Part shown: piece by piece, positions 52,042 through 61,209 of the stretch
How the letters are laid out: each line of letters starts with the position of its first letter
Position numbering within the stretch: position 1 is the stretch's first letter
Assembly: GCA_020632595.1 (NCBI GenBank)
Contig: JACKFF010000003.1
Span: forward strand, 309,901 to 373,900
Length of the DNA stretch: 64,000 nucleotides
Direction of reading: 5' to 3'
DNA from: Nitrospiraceae bacterium
Lineage (GTDB): Bacteria; Nitrospirota; Nitrospiria; Nitrospirales; UBA8639
The notes under the pieces: generated by a model
What the model saw: only the letters and a program-made list of their open reading frames with translations
Database searches by the model: none
Told to the model about the DNA's origin: nothing
Program-made: the position numbers and the translations under genes

Positions 52042-53919
52042 ATGGATACTTCTCTCACTCACGGTGAAATTCGTCCCAAACTTCTATTGCTTGATCCTTA
52101 TCCGCGAAATAATCCCTACCGCATGACGGCAAGCGAGCGCCGGTCGATCTGGTTTCCGAAGCTCAGCCTGCCAGCGATTGCCGCTTATACTCCAACAACA
52201 TGGGATGTTGAAATCCTGGACGAAGCCGTTAGGGATATCGATTTTGAGACTCCCTGTGATGTGGTTGGAATATCCATTATGACCTGTTATGCCCCCAGAG
52301 CCTATGAAATTGCAGATGAATTTCGTCGACGGCGGAAACCGGTCATTCTTGGAGGAGTGCATCCCACCTATTGCCCTGATGAAGCTCTGCGCCATTGCGA
52401 TGCCATTGTCTGCGGGGAAGCCGAAGACCTTTGGCCTCAAGTCATCAACGACATCGAGGCCGGGTCCTTGAAACGAATCTATCGCATGGACCAATTTCCA
52501 ACCTTAAGTCATTACAAACCCCCACGCATTGAATTACTCAGCCCGGATTCTTATATGACCAGGCTTTGCACTTTCACGACGCGAGGTTGTCATTTTGATT
52601 GTGAGTTTTGCAGCGTTTCGCCATTTAATGGCAAAACCACTCGACGCCGACCCGTTCCCGAAGTCATTGAGGAGCTGAAACGAGCCAAAGAGTGGCTGCG
52701 CTCGGACATTATTGAACGAATGACCCGTGGGTCACTTTTCCACGCCTTAACAACCTCCCTGAAAATTTGGGTGGGGCTGGAAGAAGGTTCGATTGTTGCT
52801 TTTGTAGATGACCTGCATAACAGTCATCGCGCCTACTGCCGTGAGTTATGGCAGGCCCTGAAATCTCTCAACATTAAATGGGGCTGCCAGTCCACCCTCT
52901 TTCTTGGGGATGATCCTGAAATGGTACGATTGGCTGCCGATAGCGGTTGCGTATCGGTTTTTGTCGGGATGGAATCCTTGTCGGATGATTCGCTCGATGA
53001 AACCAACAAAGGATTTAACCAGGTGCGGAAATTTGAAAACCAAATTAAAATGTTTCATGACCATGGTATCATGGTGAACCCTGGGCTTGTTTTTGGATTT
53101 GATAATGACGACGAATCGGTATTCGAGACTGCCGTAGACTTTTTGACGCGCAACAAAGTTGAATTGGCCTACTTTAATGTGTTGACCCCACTTCCAGGGA
53201 CGGCTTTATACGAACGCTTTAAGCTGGAGGGACGGATCATTGATCAGGACTGGTCGAAGTATGACGGGAAGCATGTGGTATACACACCCAAACGCATGTC
53301 AGCCGAGCAATTACAGGAAGGGTTTTTCTGGGCCAACCGCCAGTTTTATTCCTGGCCCTGCATCTGGAATCGCATGGGGCATAAGAGCGAACGACTGATT
53401 CCACGCCTGGAAATGAATTGGGAATTTCGAAAATTAATATACCGCACCACACCCAAAGGCGCTTTATCCCCCCTGGCTAAAGTCTTAAAAAATCTGCAAA
53501 CCAAACTCCCGACCCGTGAAACGCAGCAACTCGTTCCTAACGCTCTTCACCCTCAACCATCTCCTGATTCCAAAACCCAGGAGCTCTGCTTGAAAATGAG
53601 AGCTCGTCGTCACGATGCCTTTGCGGCCCTGTTTATTGATCTGGAGGGAACATTAGACCACCTGAATGCCAAAGAACTCTTGAAAAGGATTACACAAGCA
53701 GGACGTGAGGCCAAAATGGATATCGTGGTCAACTTTGAGCATATAAAACATGCGACCCCGAAAGCTATTTACACCTTATTTGATGGGGAAATTCTCCGAG
53801 CCATCACTCCCCACACAAAATTACGCTATCGAAACTTAAAAGAAGCCTTTCAATCCATTGTTTCCGAAATCGCTCTTGAAAATTTGGACCTGTTTGATGA
53901 GGATATCCAGCATGCATGA
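52042..53919 (+). CDS. B12-binding radical SAM protein with a C-terminal STAS-like domain
   Basis: A 625-residue protein. An N-terminal cobalamin-binding domain (about 10-140; LLLDPYPRNNP, DVVGISIMTCYAPRAYEIA, VILGGVHPT) is followed by the radical SAM core with TTRGCHFDCEFCSV (Cys183, 187, 190). Between the cluster and FVDDLHN there is an inserted segment of about 35 residues. At about 525-610 comes a module resembling STAS/anti-sigma-antagonist folds (AALFIDLEGTLDHLNAKEL, MDIVVNFEHIKHATPKAI). GGAGGATAA sets the ATG at 52042. It overlaps lysA by 8 bases. The substrate is unknown; lipid or tetrapyrrole modification is possible. Confidence 0.82.
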   Translation: MDTSLTHGEIRPKLLLLDPYPRNNPYRMTASERRSIWFPKLSLPAIAAYTPTTWDVEILDEAVRDIDFETPCDVVGISIMTCYAPRAYEIADEFRRRRKPVILGGVHPTYCPDEALRHCDAIVCGEAEDLWPQVINDIEAGSLKRIYRMDQFPTLSHYKPPRIELLSPDSYMTRLCTFTTRGCHFDCEFCSVSPFNGKTTRRRPVPEVIEELKRAKEWLRSDIIERMTRGSLFHALTTSLKIWVGLEEGSIVAFVDDLHNSHRAYCRELWQALKSLNIKWGCQSTLFLGDDPEMVRLAADSGCVSVFVGMESLSDDSLDETNKGFNQVRKFENQIKMFHDHGIMVNPGLVFGFDNDDESVFETAVDFLTRNKVELAYFNVLTPLPGTALYERFKLEGRIIDQDWSKYDGKHVVYTPKRMSAEQLQEGFFWANRQFYSWPCIWNRMGHKSERLIPRLEMNWEFRKLIYRTTPKGALSPLAKVLKNLQTKLPTRETQQLVPNALHPQPSPDSKTQELCLKMRARRHDAFAALFIDLEGTLDHLNAKELLKRITQAGREAKMDIVVNFEHIKHATPKAIYTLFDGEILRAITPHTKLRYRNLKEAFQSIVSEIALENLDLFDEDIQHA

Positions 53920-55174
53920 TTTTCACTACCAGGGGGACGAATTATTCTGTGAGGAGGTCCCCATTCGCCAAATTACCGCACAGGTGGGGACTCCCTGCTA
54001 CATTTATAGCCACCGGACATTGATTCGACATTTTCAGGCTTTTGATCAAGCCTTCAAGGCCATTCCACATATCGTGGCCTTTGCCATGAAAGCGAATTCG
54101 AACCTGACCGTCTTGCGTCTCCTCGCCAAGGAAGGGTGTGGCGCAGACATCGTGTCTGGTGGAGAACTCTTCCGCGCCTTGAAGGCCGGAATGGCACCCA
54201 ACAAAATCGTCTTCGCCGGAGTCGGCAAATCCAAAGAAGAAATTCAATATGCATTGGAATCCGATATTCTGATGTTTAATGTTGAATCTCCCGGTGAACT
54301 TCAGCAGATCAATGAGGTCGCTGGCTCCATGGGCCTTCGGGCCAAAGTGGCATTGCGCATCAATCCGGACATTGATCCCCACACCCATCCGTACATTTCT
54401 ACCGGATTAAAAAAAAGCAAATTCGGAATTGGAGCGGATCGGGCACTTGAAGAATTTGACGCAGCAGGGAACCTTCCCCACATTGAAGTGGTAGGCGTTC
54501 ACTCACACATTGGTTCCCAATTAACCCAAATCACCCCATTTGTTGATGCCTTAAAAAAAGCTATCGCCTTAATTCAAACACTGCAAGCCAAAGGTGTCCA
54601 TATTCAGTATCTCAACATAGGCGGAGGACTAGGCATTACCTACTCAGACGAAACGCCTCCTCATCCCAAGGAGCTGGCTGAAGCTATTTCTCCGTTGCTA
54701 CAATCCGTCTCATGCCAAATTATTATGGAACCGGGCCGGTCTATTGTAGGGAATGCGGGCATTTTGGTGACAAAAGTGCTCTATAACAAGGCAAGCGCGG
54801 ACAAGCATTTTATGATTGTCGATGCCGCAATGAATGATCTGTTACGACCAAGCTTATATGATGCCCACCACGATATTCAGCCGGTCTTAAAAAAAGAGTC
54901 ATCCGTAGTCACCACTGTTGATGTAGTTGGACCGATTTGCGAATCAGGGGACTTTTTAGCAAAAGATCGAAAAATGCCCCATTCTCAACCTGAAGATCTC
55001 CTGGCCGTTATGAGTGCCGGAGCGTATGGATTCACAATGGCTTCAAATTATAATTCCCGGCCACGGGTCCCCGAGGTGCTCGTGAAAGGGAAGGACATCA
55101 CAGTCATTCGAAAACGAGAAAGCTACGAGGACCTCATTCGGGGCGAAACTATTTCAGAAGCCTTCTCAAAATGA
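53912..55174 (+). CDS. lysA: Diaminopimelate decarboxylase
   Basis: A 420-residue PLP enzyme that makes L-lysine from meso-diaminopimelate, the last step of lysine synthesis. PLP lysine is in VAFAMKANSNL; CGADIVSGGELFRALKAG, HSHIGSQLTQ, LNIGGGLGI and EPGRSIVGNAG are all typical. The substrate-binding CESGDFLA is present near 355. The ATG at 53912 follows GAGGAT within the end of the radical SAM gene. It precedes dapA by 99 bases. Confidence 0.96.
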   Translation: MHDFHYQGDELFCEEVPIRQITAQVGTPCYIYSHRTLIRHFQAFDQAFKAIPHIVAFAMKANSNLTVLRLLAKEGCGADIVSGGELFRALKAGMAPNKIVFAGVGKSKEEIQYALESDILMFNVESPGELQQINEVAGSMGLRAKVALRINPDIDPHTHPYISTGLKKSKFGIGADRALEEFDAAGNLPHIEVVGVHSHIGSQLTQITPFVDALKKAIALIQTLQAKGVHIQYLNIGGGLGITYSDETPPHPKELAEAISPLLQSVSCQIIMEPGRSIVGNAGILVTKVLYNKASADKHFMIVDAAMNDLLRPSLYDAHHDIQPVLKKESSVVTTVDVVGPICESGDFLAKDRKMPHSQPEDLLAVMSAGAYGFTMASNYNSRPRVPEVLVKGKDITVIRKRESYEDLIRGETISEAFSK

Positions 55175-55273
55175 TTTTTCGATTTAAAGTCTTGTGTTGA
55201 TCCGCCAAAGCGTTCGCCATTTTGTAGTTATAAACACAAAAATTCCCTACACCAAAAGATTGAGGTCAGAATT

Positions 55274-56146
55274 ATGTTCAGCGGTTCGTTAGTCGCTATT
55301 GTCACCCCATTCTCGAAGGGAAAATTTGATGAAAAGGCCATGGCCGATCTCATCGAATCCCAAATTTCTTGTGGGACCCATGGCATTGTACCTTGTGGGA
55401 CGACAGGCGAATCAGCCACCTTAACCCCGGAAGAGCATGAACGGGTGGTTTCATTCACTGTCGAAGTGGTGAATAAGCGGGTTCCTGTCATTGCCGGAAC
55501 AGGTTCAAACTCTACCGATGAAGCCATTACTTTTACGAAACATGCTAAGGCCGTTGGCGCCGATGGGGCTTTGCTTATCACGCCCTATTACAATAAGCCC
55601 ACACAGGAAGGGCTTTATCGTCATTTTTCCGCCATCGCCAAAGCCGTCGACTTACCCCAGATCCTTTACAATATTCCAGGGCGTACCAGCATTAATATGT
55701 CTCCGACCACAGTGAGCCGTCTGTCGGAAATTCAGAATATTATTGGCATCAAGGAAGGCAGTGGATCTCTCCAACAGGTATCCGAAATTATACAACAATC
55801 CCGACCTGGCTTCCTTGTGCTCTCAGGCGATGATCCCTTGACACTCCCTATGATTGCCATCGGCGGGAAAGGTGTGATCACCGTCACCGCCAACGTCGCC
55901 CCGACGGATATGGCAACCATGGTGAATGCCGCACTAAAAGGTGACTACGAAACAGCAAGGCTCCTTCACTACAAACTCTCTCCCTTATTTGGAGCATTAT
56001 TTTTGGAGATTAATCCCATTCCCGTGAAAGCAGCTCTGGCCATGATGGGAAAAATGTCAGAAGAAATTCGACTGCCGCTTACCCCACTTGCTCAGGAATT
56101 TCGACCAGCACTCCAAAAAGCCTTGCAACAAGCCGGAGTGCTCTGA
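55274..56146 (+). CDS. dapA: 4-hydroxy-tetrahydrodipicolinate synthase
   Basis: A 290-residue aldolase that joins pyruvate and aspartate semialdehyde at the start of the diaminopimelate route. The Schiff-base lysine is in IIGIKEGSGSL; the Thr pair is in VPCGTTGESATL, and the catalytic Tyr in ILYNIPGRTSIN. Length is standard. GAGGTCAGAATT precedes the ATG. It is 13 bases before dapB, so the two share a transcript. Confidence 0.96.
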   Translation: MFSGSLVAIVTPFSKGKFDEKAMADLIESQISCGTHGIVPCGTTGESATLTPEEHERVVSFTVEVVNKRVPVIAGTGSNSTDEAITFTKHAKAVGADGALLITPYYNKPTQEGLYRHFSAIAKAVDLPQILYNIPGRTSINMSPTTVSRLSEIQNIIGIKEGSGSLQQVSEIIQQSRPGFLVLSGDDPLTLPMIAIGGKGVITVTANVAPTDMATMVNAALKGDYETARLLHYKLSPLFGALFLEINPIPVKAALAMMGKMSEEIRLPLTPLAQEFRPALQKALQQAGVL

Positions 56147-56159
56147 GGAAAGAGAACAC

Positions 56160-56963
56160 ATGATTCGAACAATCATTACCGGCGCGGCCGGTCGAATGGG
56201 CATGCGATTAGTTGCATTAACTCAGGCTACCCCAGGATTACAGCTTTCCGGTGCGGTCGAAGTAAAAGGGCATCCTGCTATTGGAAAAGATGCTGGCGAA
56301 GTCGCCCAAATCGGACAAGTGAACATTCCGATCACCGACGATCTCCAAACCTGTCTCTCGCAAAGTGATGTGGTAGTCGACTTTACGGCTCCTTCCTCCT
56401 GTCTGGCCAATCTCGAGCATGCCGTCAAATCCACCAAGGCCATGGTCATTGGAACTACCGGGTTCACAGATCAAGAATTGGCCCAACTTAAAACATTCGC
56501 TCTCAAAATCCCCTGTGTGTTTTCCCCAAATATGAGTGTAGGGATCAATGTGCTCCTCAGCACCGTCGGGAAAATCGCCAGATCTCTAGGTGAGCAGTAC
56601 AACATCGAAGTAATCGAAGCCCATCACAATAAGAAAAAGGACGCCCCCAGCGGAACTGCCCTAAAACTGGCTGAGGCTCTGGCAGAAGGTATGGATTGGG
56701 ATATACAAGAAGTGGGCGTCTACACACGACATGGTATGACCGGCGAACGGAAGACCCGTGAAATTGGCATGCAAACTATTCGCGCAGGAGATATCGTTGG
56801 CGATCACACCATTTTGTTGGGTGGGCCAGGAGAACGCATAGAAATAACCCACCGGGCCCATACTCGCGATACCTTTGCCCAGGGCGCGCTCCGGGCAGCT
56901 GAATGGGTAGCCCATAAACCTCCCGGCCTCTATTCCATGGCCGACGTCTTAGACTTATCCTAA
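56160..56963 (+). CDS. dapB: 4-hydroxy-tetrahydrodipicolinate reductase
   Basis: A 267-residue NAD(P)H enzyme that acts right after DapA. The Rossmann loop is ITGAAGRMGMRL, the DFTAPSS and GTTGFTDQEL segments bind cofactor, and the signature EAHHNKKKDAPSGTALKLAE carries the catalytic His and Lys. The ATG at 56160 follows GAGGAAAGAG; the frame is open through the end of dapA but that part is not coding. It ends the amino-acid cluster. Confidence 0.96.
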   Translation: MIRTIITGAAGRMGMRLVALTQATPGLQLSGAVEVKGHPAIGKDAGEVAQIGQVNIPITDDLQTCLSQSDVVVDFTAPSSCLANLEHAVKSTKAMVIGTTGFTDQELAQLKTFALKIPCVFSPNMSVGINVLLSTVGKIARSLGEQYNIEVIEAHHNKKKDAPSGTALKLAEALAEGMDWDIQEVGVYTRHGMTGERKTREIGMQTIRAGDIVGDHTILLGGPGERIEITHRAHTRDTFAQGALRAAEWVAHKPPGLYSMADVLDLS

Positions 56964-57313
56964 GACAACTTCCCGAATTCATCCGCCATGTTTGCCTGAA
57001 AGATGACAGCCACCAAAAATTTCAATCACCACCAATTTTAAGGCTATACCTCCTCTACGACCATTGCATGAGACCTGTCCTCTCTAATTCCTCCAAGCCA
57101 TTCGATCGAACACTTACTAATTCTGGCCTACAAGACCCCATTCATCCTCTCGATACACAATTCTTTCATTGACAAAGTCGAAGAGCACGTGGTCTTATCG
57201 AAAGAGATTCAAGCACCGCATTCACTCATCAACACTCGGCTTTGTATCTCACCGAACGCGGTAAGGGATTAGCGAAAATACATCAGGTTTATGTAAAAAG
57301 GAGATTGGCTATA
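56964..57313. other. Spacer without a supported gene
   Basis: About 350 bases between dapB and the small acidic protein. No gene or clear terminator was recognised. Confidence 0.3.
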
Positions 57314-57550
57314 ATGGATATTTTTGGAAAGATTCCTCTCGTCGAGATTCCCGTACATGTAACCCCAGATCAGAAGAAGTGGCTGGATAAAATGGTAGAA
57401 GAAGGAAAAATTGCCATTCCTCCAGGTGGAACACTGGAAAAAGGATCAGTTATTTCTATGTTTCTCAGAATGCTCATCCACAATGCCATGGAAGAGCAGA
57501 TGCGCCAAGCCGCTATCGACGCCGAAGACGAAGATGGCGACGATGAATAG
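57314..57550 (+). CDS. Small acidic hypothetical protein
   Basis: A 78-residue soluble protein. It begins MDIFGKIPLVEIPVHVTPDQ, contains a helix (KKWLDKMVEEGKIAIPPGG) and a second helix (SVISMFLRMLIHNAMEEQ), and ends in an acidic tail (AEDEDGDDE). AAAAGGAG precedes the ATG at 57314. The family is not recognised; the acidic tail suggests a binding role. Confidence 0.55.
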   Translation: MDIFGKIPLVEIPVHVTPDQKKWLDKMVEEGKIAIPPGGTLEKGSVISMFLRMLIHNAMEEQMRQAAIDAEDEDGDDE

Positions 57551-57775
57551 AGAGCTAATAAAGGCCCCCTTTAAGATCTTTCTATTTCCACCACAGCTGG
57601 TTGTTTATATTGATTGTAAAAGTTTTTCAAATGTTCATCAAAATTGAGTTCGAATAGTTTATTCATAAATGACATTGCCTAAATCAGCCTTCTACTTCCC
57701 TGCTAATTTCGATATTTAATCCAAAGGCTTCACTGAAAAATTCCGCGAAGTTCAAGCAGATTATATGGCCGCATT

Positions 57776-59284
57776 TTAGGCCAGTTTGGCACAGACGGAT
57801 TTAACTTCAGTATAGAGATCCAATGCCTCGTGACCCATTTCGCGTCCCCAACCGGATTGCTTGTACCCGCCAAACGGGAGTGAGGCATCAAAAATATTAT
57901 GGCAATTAATCCAAACCGTTCCAGCCCGTAATTGCGCCGCAATCCGATGTCCCTTACTTAAATCTTTTGTCCAGACCGCTGCCGCCAATCCATAGATATT
58001 ATCATTGGCCTTGGCAATTACTTCTTCGACTTCTGTGAAAGGTTCAGCGCACACCACAGGGCCAAAAATTTCTTCTTGAATAACCTTCATGTTGGAGTTG
58101 GTATTGACCAAGACGGTCGGTTCAACAAAATAACCTTTGTCTCCAGACCGTTTTCCACCCGCAACTGCTTGAGCGCCTTCGGCAAAACCCGACTCCAAAT
58201 ATCCCAAGACACGGTGTTGTTGTTCATCAGAGACTAATGGCCCCATTTGAGTGGCAGGATCTAGTCCCGGTCCTATTTTAATCTGTTTGGCTTGATCGGC
58301 AACCCCTGCCACGACCTTGTCAAAAATGCTCTTTTCCACATACAGTCTTGAGCCCGCGGCGCAACATTGCCCATGATTAAAGAAAATCGCACTCGCTACT
58401 CCGGGTATTCCCGCTTCCAGATCAGCATCCGGCAAGACGACACTTGGGGATTTGCCACCAAGTTCCAAAGTGACTTTTTTAAGATTCCCTGTTGCAGCAT
58501 TCACGATAAGTTTGCCAACTTCGGTCGAACCAGTAAATGCAATTTTATCCACATCTGGATGCGCAGCTAAGGCCGCACCTGCGGTTTCTCCATATCCAGG
58601 AACAATGTTCACCACTCCTTCGGGAAATCCTGCCTCCACGAACAACTCTCCCAACCGCAATGCCGACAAAGGAGTTTGTTCAGCCGGTTTCATCACTATA
58701 GTACACCCCACGGCCAAAGCCGGACCAAGTTTCCATGCCGCCATTAAGAGAGGAAAATTCCAGGGAATAATTTGCCCGACAACACCAACTGGCTCACGAA
58801 GCGTGTAGGCCAGGAATTGAGACCCAGGCATATAAGGAACCGAAATAGGTATGGAATTGCCCTCAATTTTTGTTGACCATCCCGCCATGTATCTAAACAA
58901 ATCAACAGCCAATGGAACGTCTGCTGCCCGCGCAATGGTTAACGGCTTTCCGTTATCCAGAGACTCTAACTGAGCAAATTCTTCCAGATTCGACTCCAGA
59001 AGGTCCGCTAACCGCCACAGGAGTTTGCCGCGGTCAGAAGGCGTCATTTTTCGCCATGGGCCTTGTTCAAAGGCCTTTCTAGCAGCTTTCACGGCAAGAG
59101 CAATATCAGGCTTGTCGCCTTCCGCAACCTCCGCCATTACTTCACCCGTTGCCGGATTAAACGTAGAAAATGTTTTCCCCGATTGTGCATTAACCCATTG
59201 ACCATTAATCAGCATTTTTCGTGGACGGGACACAAACGATTGGATAGTCGGATGAAACTGCTCGGTTGAAGTCGCCATACTCAT
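57776..59284 (-). CDS. NAD(P)-dependent aldehyde dehydrogenase
   Basis: A 502-residue class I aldehyde dehydrogenase, oxidising aldehydes to acids. Landmarks are IPWNFPLLMAAWKLGPALA, FTGSTEVGKLI (cofactor), LELGGKSPSVVLPDAD (base Glu), the nucleophile motif FFNHGQCCAAGSRLYV, and EEIFGPVVC. Length and the LPFGGYKQSGWGREMG end fit the betaine/aldehyde group of plant-type enzymes. AAAGGAGG precedes the ATG at 59284. Substrate not known; it stands alone. Confidence 0.93.
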   Translation of the reverse strand: MSMATSTEQFHPTIQSFVSRPRKMLINGQWVNAQSGKTFSTFNPATGEVMAEVAEGDKPDIALAVKAARKAFEQGPWRKMTPSDRGKLLWRLADLLESNLEEFAQLESLDNGKPLTIARAADVPLAVDLFRYMAGWSTKIEGNSIPISVPYMPGSQFLAYTLREPVGVVGQIIPWNFPLLMAAWKLGPALAVGCTIVMKPAEQTPLSALRLGELFVEAGFPEGVVNIVPGYGETAGAALAAHPDVDKIAFTGSTEVGKLIVNAATGNLKKVTLELGGKSPSVVLPDADLEAGIPGVASAIFFNHGQCCAAGSRLYVEKSIFDKVVAGVADQAKQIKIGPGLDPATQMGPLVSDEQQHRVLGYLESGFAEGAQAVAGGKRSGDKGYFVEPTVLVNTNSNMKVIQEEIFGPVVCAEPFTEVEEVIAKANDNIYGLAAAVWTKDLSKGHRIAAQLRAGTVWINCHNIFDASLPFGGYKQSGWGREMGHEALDLYTEVKSVCAKLA

Positions 59285-59938
59285 TTGTATACCTCCTTTT
59301 TCCAGAAAAATCACTTTGGTCGGGTTTCAAGAACCAGGATTATGAATTGCACCAAAAACATAAGGAGTTGAAAGTCCGATATTCTCGCTGGCTCCCTTCT
59401 TGTTTCGACTTCCCCTATGACTGCGAGGATTTAAATTTACCTCTTATTATGGCGACGATTCAATTTCTAAAGCAAACCTTAGTCCGTTGGGTTGCCCTTC
59501 GGTGTCTTAGAACAAACCATTATTGTGCAGTTCTTTGAAATTGGTCGCGATACGATGCCTTGCCTATTATGCAACCTTTTCCACAAAGTTCCATTTTTTC
59601 CAGTAGATGGGTATAGACAGCCAGTGAGGGTAAAAGAATACCTGGTAATTGCTCACAGAATTTGCAACCACCCACTGCTGAAAAAAAATTTTAATACGTG
59701 ACAGAACTCCCCCCACGTGGAAAAATAACTGAGTGCTCAAAAAGACCCATTCGCAAGCCCATAGCGGGTTTGGGAAACGGAGGATATAGCTGAATACGTG
59801 AGCACGGCCAAGAGCGAGAACGACGTCGGCAGGATTTTTCACCATTCCCAAACAGGACAATGGATGGAAAACATATACTGCTCCACTTGAAAGTGAGACC
59901 ATCTTTAAGACATAACCCAGATCTTAAAGGAGGAATAC
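59285..59938. other. Spacer with repeat copy 3 and the edge of an IS remnant
   Basis: About 650 bases without a supported gene. The weak third copy of the dispersed repeat lies at 59785-59849. Frames over this region have no start signal. Confidence 0.4.
59785..59849. repeat. Dispersed intergenic repeat, copy 3 (degenerate)
   Basis: Shares ATACGTGAGCACGGCCAAG and GCGAGAACG with copy 1, but the hairpin has become CGACGTCGGCAGG. The T run remains (GATTTTTCA). It lies beside the IS3 remnant and is more decayed than the other two copies. Confidence 0.6.
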
Positions 59939-61072
59939 AGGGGCCAGAAGGAATCAATTGAGCGCTGGACAGCAAAACGACGAACAGCCCTTGTCTTGCT
60001 GAACCTCAGAGGGGAAACATCGGTGGCGGAAGCCAGCCGGCCGCATGGCCTGACAGTCATGAACATAGAAGACTGGCAGGACCAGTTTCTTCGTACCGCG
60101 GAAAATGGCTCGTGTCGTCGTCCCAAGGACGAAGAGGTGCTGAAAGAAAAGCAGATCAAAAACCCGAAACAAAAGATCGGGGAGTTAGTGGTCGAGAATG
60201 GCGTATTACGGGAGGCCTTGAAACCCTACCCTTTAGGGCAGGAGATGTCCGACCCGTGAGAGCTGCGATGCCGGACATCTCAGAACGAACCGCCTGTCGT
60301 CTTTTCCGGGGCCGCCAATCAGCGCTGCATCGGCTGACCAACGGGAAGCGGGCTCAGGCGACGCTCTCGGAGAAATGAGTCGCTCAGCTGGAGCCACTCA
60401 TGCAGGCATCCGACAGGTATCGTCGCCTGTGGGCTCTACGCTTTCGAGAGGGCCAGATTCATATCCCAAAGCGGTGTATCGGACTTTACGCTTGAAGCGG
60501 AGGTTGGTATATCAAGATTCCGCCACTCCACGCCCGGGTGTTCAATATCGACGAAGTTGAACGACACAGAGGAATCATCGTCGGGCCATGGATGTGACGC
60601 ATATCCCCTGTGGGATGGTTGGGGGCATTTGACCGCCGTAATGGATTGTCATGATCCCGAGCTGATTGGCTATGAGTTGGCCTTGCGCCAAGGGGCCTAG
60701 GAAGCGTAGCGTGCGCTCGAATCTGCTTGTCTGGCGCGCTTTGGGACCCTCCGCCCCGTTGGTTCCACCCCGATCCTTCGCCGTGACAAGGGGTTAATTT
60801 TCCAGATCCGGCGGTTTCGACAAGCCTGTCGAGACTCCCGCTTGACTCAGGAGTTTATTACTCCATACCCACCGCAACAGAATGGGCTCATTGAACGGTT
60901 TTTCAGGAGTCCCAAAGAAGAGTGCGTCTGGCAACATCGTTTTGATGGATTTGAGGAGGAGCGTCATAAGATCAAGGGCTGGATGGGATGGTACAACGCA
61001 GAGCGACCTCATCAAGCGTTGCAGTACGGGAGTCCTCATCAATATCGGCAGCAACAAGAATTACATGTGGCT
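59939..61072 (+). pseudogene. IS3-family insertion sequence, multiply broken
   Basis: Both reading frames of an IS3-type element can be traced. OrfA (about 59960-60250): ETSVAEASRPHGLTV helix-turn-helix, then KQKIGELVVENGVLREALK leucine-zipper-like end. OrfB (60256-61072): PDISERTACRLF, RRLWALRFREG, MDVTHIPCG (first Asp), GHLTAVMDCHDPELIGYELALR, GLIFQIRRFRQACRDSRL and EFITPYPPQQNGLIERFF with the Glu, ending QQQELHVA. At least four frameshifts or stops interrupt it, including a TAG near 60700. It is inactive. Confidence 0.85.
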
Positions 61073-61209
61073 TGATTTCGGGGGGAGCATTACAGACATT
61101 CTTCCGCCATTCGTAGCAAAAATGGCTGATAGGTAAACCATGTGGGGATTACTTGGCAATCAAGAAACCAAATGCCAAACCAAATTATGGCTTTGCAAAA
61201 ATATGAAGA

